Of a stretch of 64,000 bases of DNA, positions 57,832-64,000 are shown piece after piece. This DNA is from Kitasatospora phosalacinea (GTDB lineage Bacteria > Actinomycetota > Actinomycetes > Streptomycetales > Streptomycetaceae). The notes under the pieces are model-generated. The model had not been told where the DNA came from. It saw only the letters and a program-made list of their open reading frames with translations, and did not search any database. The stretch is taken from NCBI RefSeq assembly GCF_030268885.1, contig NZ_BSSA01000004.1, forward strand, positions 62,001-126,000. Reading direction: 5' to 3'. A program made the position numbers and the translations under genes. How positions within the stretch are numbered: position 1 is the stretch's first letter; each line of letters opens with the position of its first letter.

Positions 57832-57867
57832 GACGGGGCCGGTGACGGTGGGTCACCCGGCCCCGTC
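57832..57867. terminator. Terminator between cobB and the DUF4190 gene
   Basis: A stem of 11 plus about 5 bp with one bulged base (57832-57867), between convergent genes. It likely works both ways. Confidence 0.7.
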
Positions 57868-57893
57868 CGGGCGATGCGGGGGGCGGACGCGGG

Positions 57894-59573
57894 TCAGACC
57901 AGCTGGTCCGAGGGGTGCTTGACCGGCTCCTCGTCCTGGGTGGCCAGCTTCAGGGCACGGCGCAGGTCGAGGACGTAGGCGTCGCCGAGGTGCTCGTGGG
58001 CGGCGCTGATCTCGTCCTCGACGGTGCCGCTGTCCGCGGCGGCCGCGGCGGCCCGGAAGTGCCGGGCGGCGACCCGGGTCTCCTGCACCAGCCGGGTGAC
58101 GGTCGACTTGTCGACGCCGGTCCAGTGCGCGGCCTCCAGCATCGCGGCCTGCCGGTCGGCCCCGGCGGCCAGCTTCCCGGCCCAGGTGCGGAAGGCCTCC
58201 GGGTCGTCCGCGACGTCGAGGTCCTCGTCCGGCTCGTCGATCCAGAGCCGGTCGAACTGGTCGGTGGCCTCCAGGAACTGCACCTGGTCGGAGGTCAGGT
58301 TGCTGCGGTCCTTGCGCAGCGAGCCGGTGCTCGGCTTGTCCGACTTCAGGAAGCAGACGATCCGGCGGCCGCCGACCGCGTTCCAGGAGTCCGCGTCCGG
58401 GAAGGCGAACGGGTACTCCGTCGCCTCCGGGATCGACCAGGTGTCCATCACGTACTCGTCCAGGTGGTGCGAGCAGAGGTCGTCGGCCTCGTCCTTCAGC
58501 GCCCTCTCGCCCGGGTAGCCGCCCTTGGCGGTGGACACGCCCGCCCAGAACACCTCGGCGTTGTGCGGCGCCGAGCAGTCCGGCTTCTTGGTCGCGGTCC
58601 TGACCGCCAGGTTGGCGCAGTCGCCGATGTTCAGGTTCAGCGGCGAGAGCGGCGACAGCCCGGTGCCGCCGGTGTCGTGCGTGGCGCGGCCGCGCGGGCG
58701 GGCGTCGTCCTCGTACCCGGCGCTGAAGGCGCCGGTCGTGACGGCCAGGACCAGCAGCACCAGCCAGACCGTGCCGATCACGACGGCCGAGACCGCCATG
58801 CCCCTGCCGCGCTCACCGGTCCGCTTGATCTGGACCAGCGCGGCGATGCCCAGGCCGATCCCGAGGATGCCCAGGTAGCACAGGAAGCTCACCACCAGCG
58901 CGGCGATCGCCAGCCCGTTGGTGGCCGGCGACCGGGGCGGCTGCGGGTAGCCCGGGTACACCGGGTAGCCGGGCATCCCGACCTGGACCGGGAACTGTCC
59001 GGACACCTGGCCCGGGACCTGACCGGGCGGGAGGGCACCGCTGCCCCACGGCTGCCGGACGCCGGTGGGGGCCCACGGGTTCGCGGGCGCGGCCGGGGCG
59101 CCCGGAGCGGCGGGGGCCGCACCGGGGGCGGGCGCGGCCCAGGGGTTCACCGGGGCGGCCGGGGCGCTCGCCGCGGGGACGGCGGCGGGGGCGGGAGCGG
59201 CCGGGGGCGCCTCGGACGGTGCCGAACCGGCGGGCGCCGCCCACGGGTTGGCGGGCGCGGGGGCGGCGACGGCGGGCTCGACCGTCGTCGGGGCCGGGGC
59301 GGTGGGCGGCGGCACCGCTGCGGCAGCGCCCTCGGCCGCGTCCTCGCCGCCGGGTATGTCGCGCTTGGCGAACGAGACCGCGGGGGCCGGCGCCGCGTCC
59401 GCCACCGGCTCCGGCTCGACGTCCGCCACCGGCTCCGTCGCCGCCCCCGACTCCGGCTCCGGCTCCGCGGGCGGGGCGGTCTTCTCCAGGGAGAGGACGG
59501 GCGGGGCGGTCGGGGTGTCGTCCCGAGCGGCGTCCGGTTCGTCCTTCCCGGTGCGCTCCTGGTCGAACGACAT
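57894..59573 (-). CDS. DUF4190 membrane protein with septum-formation-like outer domain
   Basis: 559 residues from ATG 59573 (GGGGGGAA 6 bases upstream). A long Pro/Ala-rich cytoplasmic part (about 1-240) has three NPWA repeats. Then come two TMs of DUF4190 (about 250-315), and an outer domain (about 345-460) with GDCANL, KKPDCSAPHN and FCHHL-like Cys pattern, which resembles the septum formation domain PF13845. A helical C-terminus follows. Function is unknown; a cell-envelope role is likely. Confidence 0.8.
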   Translation of the reverse strand: MSFDQERTGKDEPDAARDDTPTAPPVLSLEKTAPPAEPEPESGAATEPVADVEPEPVADAAPAPAVSFAKRDIPGGEDAAEGAAAAVPPPTAPAPTTVEPAVAAPAPANPWAAPAGSAPSEAPPAAPAPAAVPAASAPAAPVNPWAAPAPGAAPAAPGAPAAPANPWAPTGVRQPWGSGALPPGQVPGQVSGQFPVQVGMPGYPVYPGYPQPPRSPATNGLAIAALVVSFLCYLGILGIGLGIAALVQIKRTGERGRGMAVSAVVIGTVWLVLLVLAVTTGAFSAGYEDDARPRGRATHDTGGTGLSPLSPLNLNIGDCANLAVRTATKKPDCSAPHNAEVFWAGVSTAKGGYPGERALKDEADDLCSHHLDEYVMDTWSIPEATEYPFAFPDADSWNAVGGRRIVCFLKSDKPSTGSLRKDRSNLTSDQVQFLEATDQFDRLWIDEPDEDLDVADDPEAFRTWAGKLAAGADRQAAMLEAAHWTGVDKSTVTRLVQETRVAARHFRAAAAAADSGTVEDEISAAHEHLGDAYVLDLRRALKLATQDEEPVKHPSDQLV

Positions 59574-59663
59574 TGGGCGTTCCCCCCTGCGATGGGTACG
59601 GGTCGAGGCTGCGCGAATATAGCGGACCGCACCGTCCGGGTCCCAACGAGTTCCCGCCCCGCA

Positions 59664-59704
59664 CATGTGCATCATGCACATGCTCATTGCATGCAATGCA
59701 TGCA
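59664..59704. promoter_or_regulatory. Nested palindromes, probable GntR operators
   Basis: CATGTGCA-TCA-TGCACATG (59664-59682) is a perfect inverted repeat of 8-bp arms. TGCATGCA-A-TGCATGCA (59688-59704) follows after 5 bp. Both lie 19-59 bp before the GntR start, in a less GC-rich segment. Size and spacing suit a GntR/FCD dimer at each. Confidence 0.65.
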
Positions 59705-59722
59705 GAGTTGTAGCCTGGCGCC

Positions 59723-60370
59723 GTGCAGACCGAGACCACCCGCCGCCGCCTGCGGGAACTGATCCTGGACGGCCACTACCCGCCGGGTTCCCGGCTGGGC
59801 GAGGTGGAGGTCGCCGGGACGCTGGGGGTGAGCCGCACGCCGGTGCGGGAGGCGTTCCGGGCCCTGACCGCGGACGGGCTGCTGGCGGGCTCCGGGCGGG
59901 GCCTGCGGGTGGTCCGGCTGGACGCGGAGGAGCTGGCGCAGGTCTACCGGGTGCGGGCCGCGCTGGAGGCGCTGACCGCCGAACTGGCGGCGGAGCGACA
60001 GCGGGCCGGGCGGCTCGCCCCGGCCGAGCTGGCGGACCTGACGGAACTCGCCGACCGCACCCACCGGGCCACCGCGGACGGGGAGTTGGCCGCGGGCGTC
60101 CGGCTGAACCGGGCGTTCCACCGGCGGATCGCCGAGCTGGCCGCCAACCCGGTCGCGCTGCACGCCCTGGACCGGCTGTGGGACCAGATCCAGGTCTCCA
60201 CCCTGCGCTCCCTGCGCGCCCCCGCCCGCACCGGCCTGGTGGACGCCCAGCACCGCGCCCTGCTCGACGCGATCACCGCCGGGGACCCGGAGGCCGCCGC
60301 GGCAGCCGCCCGCCGGCACGTCCTGGACACCTGCGCGGCCGACCGACCGGCCGCGGACGACAAGGAGTGA
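59723..60370 (+). CDS. GntR family regulator, FadR/FCD type
   Basis: 215 residues from GTG 59723. The N-terminal winged helix has LREVEVAGTLGVSRTPVREA-like sequence (SRTPVREAFRAL near 36-47); the FCD ligand domain follows with the metal-site His in FHRRI and AQHRALLDAI. It is followed 5 bp later by the OsmC gene and probably controls it and itself through the palindromes in front. Confidence 0.9.
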   Translation: MQTETTRRRLRELILDGHYPPGSRLGEVEVAGTLGVSRTPVREAFRALTADGLLAGSGRGLRVVRLDAEELAQVYRVRAALEALTAELAAERQRAGRLAPAELADLTELADRTHRATADGELAAGVRLNRAFHRRIAELAANPVALHALDRLWDQIQVSTLRSLRAPARTGLVDAQHRALLDAITAGDPEAAAAAARRHVLDTCAADRPAADDKE

Positions 60371-60375
60371 CCCGC

Positions 60376-60858
60376 ATGGCCTTCTCCCGCTCCCACCACT
60401 ACGCGGTCCGGATCGAGTGGACCGGCAACCTCGGCACCGGCACCGACCACTACCGCTCCTACACCCGCGACCACACGGTCTCGGCGGAGGGCGTGCCGAG
60501 CATCCTGGGCAGCTCCGACCCGACCTTCCGCGGCGACCGCTCCCGGTGGAACCCGGAGCAGCTGCTGCTGGCCGCGCTCACCCAGTGCCACATGCTCTCC
60601 TACCTGCACCACTGCGCGGTGAACGGCGTGGTCGTGCTGTCCTACGCGGACGAGGCCGAGGGCACCATGGAGACCGAGGGCAACGGCGGCCGGTTCACCT
60701 CGGCGGTGCTGCGCCCGCGGGTGGAGATCGCCGAGGAGTCGATGCGGGAGCGGGCCGCGGCCCTGCACGGCCCGGCGTCCCGGGACTGCTTCATCGCCTC
60801 CTCGGTGAACTTCCCGGTGCACCACGAGCCGGTGGTGACGGTCCGCACCGCGGACTGA
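60376..60858 (+). CDS. OsmC family peroxide-resistance protein
   Basis: 160 residues. OsmC fold with both conserved redox Cys: Cys 71 (LTQCHMLSYL) and Cys 138 (RDCFIASS). It reduces organic hydroperoxides with thiols. It sits 5 bp after a GntR gene, so expression is probably induced by a ligand of that regulator rather than by OhrR. GGAG is in the end of the GntR gene. Confidence 0.92.
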   Translation: MAFSRSHHYAVRIEWTGNLGTGTDHYRSYTRDHTVSAEGVPSILGSSDPTFRGDRSRWNPEQLLLAALTQCHMLSYLHHCAVNGVVVLSYADEAEGTMETEGNGGRFTSAVLRPRVEIAEESMRERAAALHGPASRDCFIASSVNFPVHHEPVVTVRTAD

Positions 60859-60901
60859 CGCACCGCCCCCGGCCCGTCCGCACCGCGGCCCGGGCCGCGG
60901 C

Positions 60902-62530
60902 TCAGCCCAGGTCGCGGCGGCGCAGCGCGGTCAGGGCGGCGGCCGTGGTGAGGGCGGTCAGGGCGGTGATCCACAGCAGCGGGGCGGCGTCGAGGTGGCC
61001 TCCGGGCAGGTGCGGGAGGTGGCTGAACGGGGAGAGGTCGAGGACGCCCTGCGGGAGTTGCAGGATCGGACCGAGCCAGGCGACCAGCACGAACACGCCG
61101 AACCCGGTCCAGCCCGCGGCCGCCCAGTGCGGCAGCAGGGCGTACCCGGCGAGGGCGGCGGCCGCGGTGAGCCAGACCGCGGGCAGTTGGACGAGGGCGG
61201 CGCCGAGCATCCGGCCGACCGCGCCGCCGGTGCCGTGGCCCAGGGCCAGTCCCTCGGCCAGGCCCGCGGTGAGACCTGCGGCGGCCAGCAGCAGGGCGGT
61301 GCCCAGCAGCGGGAAGAGCAGGTGCCCGGCGGCCCAGCGCAGCCGGGAGACGGCGCCCGCGAGGACCGGTTCGGCCCGGCCGGAGACCTCCTCGGCGCGC
61401 ATCCGCAGCACCGCCTGGACGGCGTACACGGCACTGACCATGCCGAACACGGTGGCGATGCTGGACAGGTAGGCGTTCAGCACGCCCTGCTGGCCGCCCA
61501 TCCGGGCCAGCACCTCGGCCATCTGCTGGTTGTCGCCGATCAGGTCGACCACGCCCTTGGCGACGCCGCCGAAGACCGCACCGGCGGCCGCGAGGGCCAG
61601 CGTCCAGCCGAGCAGCGGGCCGCGCTGCAGGCGGCGGGCCAGGGCGGCGGCGCTCGCCAGGGCGGGCGCCGCCGCGGCCGGGCCGGGGCGCTGCGGGAGC
61701 AGTCCGGCACCGAGGTCGCGGCGGGCGACCAGGGTGCGGGCCAGGGCGGTGAGCAGGGCGGCTCCGGCCAGCGGCAGCAGCAGGACCCACCAGCGGTTCC
61801 CGGCGAACGCGCGGACCTGCTCGGCCCAGCCGATCGGGGAGAGCCAGCTGATCCAGGAGGTGCCGCTGCCCGCGTCGCCGATCGCCCGCACCACGAAGGC
61901 GGCGCCGATGGCCGCCCCGGCCAGGCCGTTGGCGGCCCGAGCGGTCTCGGCGAGCTGGGCGGTGACGGCGGCGAGCGCGGCGAAGAACAGGCCCGTGGTG
62001 CCGAGCGCGAGCCCGAACGCGAGCGCTCCGGCGGCGCTCTGACCGGCCGCCAGCAGGGCGGCGGCGACCAGGGCGGCCAGCGCGGCGTTCGCGGTGAGCG
62101 CGGCGCAGAGGGCGGCGGCGAGCGGGGCCCGGCGGCCGACGGCGCCCGCGCCGACCAGCTCCAGGCGGCCGTCCTCCTCCTCGGCGCGGGTGTGCCGGAC
62201 GACCAGCAGGGTCGACATCAGGGCGGCCAGCACCGCCCCGAAGACGCCCATCCGCCAGGCGGTCAGCCCGCCGGTGGTGGAGCCGTCGAAGACCGGGCCG
62301 TACAGGGCGCGCAGCGAGCCGTTGCCGTCGATCCCGGCCGCGAAGGTCCGCCGGGAGTCCTCGTCGGCGTACAGCTTGCGGAAGGAGAAGACGGTGGAGG
62401 CGACCATGGCGGTGCCGAGGTACACCCACACCGGCAGGGCGATCCGGTCGCGGCGCAGGGCGAGGCGGTAGAGGACGCCGGTGCCGGTGAGGCCGTGGCC
62501 GCCGGGGGCGTCCAGGGCGTGGCCGCTCAT
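60902..62530 (-). CDS. ABC exporter permease (polyketide antibiotic type)
   Basis: 542 residues from ATG 62530, whose ATGA overlaps the ATPase stop. About 12 membrane helices in two similar halves, each opening with a YRLALRRDR- or [17 protein letters not shown] segment and an MRAEE or [13 protein letters not shown] block. This is the pattern of the ABC-2/AntT family of antibiotic or polyketide exporters. It pairs with the ATPase gene. Substrate unknown. Confidence 0.88.
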   Translation of the reverse strand: MSGHALDAPGGHGLTGTGVLYRLALRRDRIALPVWVYLGTAMVASTVFSFRKLYADEDSRRTFAAGIDGNGSLRALYGPVFDGSTTGGLTAWRMGVFGAVLAALMSTLLVVRHTRAEEEDGRLELVGAGAVGRRAPLAAALCAALTANAALAALVAAALLAAGQSAAGALAFGLALGTTGLFFAALAAVTAQLAETARAANGLAGAAIGAAFVVRAIGDAGSGTSWISWLSPIGWAEQVRAFAGNRWWVLLLPLAGAALLTALARTLVARRDLGAGLLPQRPGPAAAAPALASAAALARRLQRGPLLGWTLALAAAGAVFGGVAKGVVDLIGDNQQMAEVLARMGGQQGVLNAYLSSIATVFGMVSAVYAVQAVLRMRAEEVSGRAEPVLAGAVSRLRWAAGHLLFPLLGTALLLAAAGLTAGLAEGLALGHGTGGAVGRMLGAALVQLPAVWLTAAAALAGYALLPHWAAAGWTGFGVFVLVAWLGPILQLPQGVLDLSPFSHLPHLPGGHLDAAPLLWITALTALTTAAALTALRRRDLG

Positions 62531-63450
62531 CGGACGACCGCCGCGGCGGGCTCGCCCGGTCCGCCGGGTCCGCCGGGGTCGCCCTCGTAGTGGCGGAGGA
62601 AGAGCTCCTCCAGGGTGGGCGGGCGGCTGGTGAGGGTGCGCAGGCCGACGGCGTTGAGCGCGGTGAGCAGGTCGCCGAGCCGGTCGGTGTCGACCTGGCA
62701 GCGCAGCCGGTGGCCGTCGACGGCCAGGTCGTGGACGTAGTCGGGGCGGGGCGGGGGCCCGGCGAGTTCGGCGTCGATCGAGGTGCGGGTGAGGTGCCGC
62801 AGGTCGGCGAGGGTGCCGGTCTCCACGGTGCGCCCGGCCCGGATGATCGAGACCCGGTCGCAGAGGGCCTCCACCTCGGACAGGATGTGGCTGGAGAGCA
62901 GCACGGTGGCGCCGCGGTCGCGGGCCTCGGCGACGCAGTCGCGGAAGACCTCCTCCATCAGCGGGTCCAGTCCGGAGGTCGGCTCGTCCAGGATCAGCAG
63001 GTCGACGTCGGAGGCGAACGCGGCGACCAGGGCGACCTTCTGCCGGTTGCCCTTGGAGTAGGCGCGGCCCTTCTTGGTCGGGTCGAGCTCGAAGCGTTCC
63101 AGCAGCGCCGCCCGGCGGGCCGGGTCCAGCCCGCCGCGCAGCCGCCCGAGCAGGTCGATCGCCTCCCCGCCGGAGAGGTTGCGCCACAGCGTCACGTCGC
63201 CGGGGACGTAGGCGAGTCGGCGGTGCAGCGGCACCGCGTCCCGCCAGGGGTCGCCGCCGAGCAGGACGGCGGTGCCGGAGTCGGCGCGCAGCAGGCCGAG
63301 CAGGACGCGGATGGTGGTGGACTTGCCGGAGCCGTTGGGCCCCAGGAACCCGTGGACCTCGCCCTGCTCGACCGTGAGGTCCAAGCCGTCCAGGGCGCGG
63401 GTGCGGCCGAAGGTCTTGACCAGGCCGGACACCGAGATGGCGGTTGTCAT
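62527..63450 (-). CDS. ABC exporter ATP-binding protein
   Basis: 307 residues. Walker [10 protein letters not shown] (37-45), the signature region [11 protein letters not shown] replacing LSGGQ, Walker [14 protein letters not shown] and the H-loop SSHILSE. The YSKGN form is common in ABC-2 multidrug ATPases (DrrA-like). It drives the permease encoded next. It is divergent from a MarR-like gene. Confidence 0.93.
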   Translation of the reverse strand: MTTAISVSGLVKTFGRTRALDGLDLTVEQGEVHGFLGPNGSGKSTTIRVLLGLLRADSGTAVLLGGDPWRDAVPLHRRLAYVPGDVTLWRNLSGGEAIDLLGRLRGGLDPARRAALLERFELDPTKKGRAYSKGNRQKVALVAAFASDVDLLILDEPTSGLDPLMEEVFRDCVAEARDRGATVLLSSHILSEVEALCDRVSIIRAGRTVETGTLADLRHLTRTSIDAELAGPPPRPDYVHDLAVDGHRLRCQVDTDRLGDLLTALNAVGLRTLTSRPPTLEELFLRHYEGDPGGPGGPGEPAAAVVR

Positions 63451-63470
63451 GCCGTCGAAGCTACTCTTGT

Positions 63471-63486
63471 TTCACAGATTCGTGAA
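63471..63486. promoter_or_regulatory. Palindrome in the ABC/MarR divergent promoter
   Basis: TTCAC-AGATTC-GTGAA, a perfect 5-bp inverted repeat with a 6-bp spacer, 21 bp before the ATPase start. It is a candidate site for the MarR-like regulator encoded opposite. Confidence 0.55.
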
Positions 63487-63552
63487 GTTACCGAAAGTCC
63501 CGGATCTCCACGGGTGTCGGGGGCACCGGGACGGCGGCGGAAGGCGGACGGC

Positions 63553-64000
63553 GTGGGCGAGGCGCACGGGGTGGACGGGGCGGGTGGGGTGGACGGGGCG
63601 GGCGGGGACGGGCGGCGGGATCCGGCGGTGGTGGCCGAGTTCGTGGAGCGGTTCGCCGCCGTGCTGGTGGACTCCGGGTTCCCGCGGATGCCCGCCCGGG
63701 TGTTCACCGCCCTGCTGACCTCCGACTCCGGCCGGCTGACCTCCGCCGAACTGGGCGAACTGCTGCAGGTCTCCCCCGCCGCGGTCTCCGGCGCGGTCCG
63801 CTACCTGGTGCCCGTCGGCCTGGTCGGCCGGGAGCGCGAACCCGGCTCGCGCCGCGACCGCTACCGCGTCCACGACCACGTCTGGTACGAGCTCACCGCC
63901 AGTCGCGACCGCACCCTGGCCCGCTGGGAGTCCGGCCTGACCGAGGGCATCGAGGCGCTCGGTCCGGACACCCCGGCCGGGCGGCGGCTCACCGAGTCGC
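63553..64000 (+). CDS. MarR/GbsR-like regulator, cut by the window edge
   Basis: About 149 residues are visible before the right edge. The start may be GTG 63553 (GGAAGG 8 bases upstream) or GTG 63514. A low-complexity Gly/Val/Asp start (two GVDGAG repeats) precedes a helix and a winged HTH (LTSAELGELLQVSPAAVSGAVRYLV and then EREPGSRRDRYRV as the wing). The divergent ABC exporter is its likely target. Confidence 0.78.
   Translation, partial: MGEAHGVDGAGGVDGAGGDGRRDPAVVAEFVERFAAVLVDSGFPRMPARVFTALLTSDSGRLTSAELGELLQVSPAAVSGAVRYLVPVGLVGREREPGSRRDRYRVHDHVWYELTASRDRTLARWESGLTEGIEALGPDTPAGRRLTES

Overview
The window is very GC-rich (codon third positions are almost all G or C) and carries the gene set of a filamentous actinomycete of the family Streptomycetaceae. 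The strongest genus clue is crotonyl-CoA carboxylase/reductase. It is 445 residues long and has the four CO2-pocket residues described for the Kitasatospora setae enzyme at the same numbers (N81, F170, E171, H365). A Kitasatospora or a close relative is the best guess. No rRNA, tRNA, CRISPR array, insertion sequence or phage gene was recognised.

Left part (1-13.3 kb): a YpfJ-type zinc peptidase and a GH26-like secreted glycosidase face a long minus-strand exopolysaccharide operon (11211 down to 2450). The operon encodes an initiating sugar-phosphate transferase, a Wzy-like polymerase, a MurJ-family flippase, a polysaccharide deacetylase, a GT4 glycosyltransferase, a Wzz-like co-polymerase and a FemAB/CelD-like acyltransferase. 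Most genes overlap by 4 bp. A second GT4 gene lies just upstream. This is the best candidate for an under-described system.

13.3-22 kb: a HipA-like kinase, a secreted subtilisin, and a divergent cellulase pair (GH48 and GH5, both with CBM2). The shared intergenic region holds two good promoters, each followed directly by a CebR-type operator.

22-34 kb: small self-regulated units. These are an aldo/keto reductase with TetR; a DeoR regulator divergent from a DUF4406-NUDIX pair; an ECF sigma factor with a membrane partner; a glutamine synthetase-like gene with a CRP-type site; a TetR-MFS pair with twin palindromic operators; and a Uma2 protein.

34-45.7 kb: the ethylmalonyl-CoA pathway (fused double 3-hydroxyacyl-CoA dehydrogenase, TetR, Ccr, ethylmalonyl-CoA mutase, malyl/methylmalyl-CoA lyase, mesaconyl-CoA hydratase, methylsuccinyl-CoA dehydrogenase), which assimilates acetyl-CoA and supplies ethylmalonyl/methylmalonyl-CoA units. 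Phosphatidylserine decarboxylase and synthase follow.

45.7-51 kb: hypothetical genes, a hydrolase, a lipoprotein, an XRE-like regulator and a decayed patch. 51-57.8 kb: a cobalamin riboswitch followed by cobD, cobQ, a fused ChlI/ChlD-type chelatase gene, cobO and cobB. B12 made here would serve the B12-dependent ethylmalonyl-CoA mutase. The right end has a DUF4190 membrane protein, a GntR-OsmC pair and an ABC exporter divergent from a MarR-like regulator cut by the window edge.
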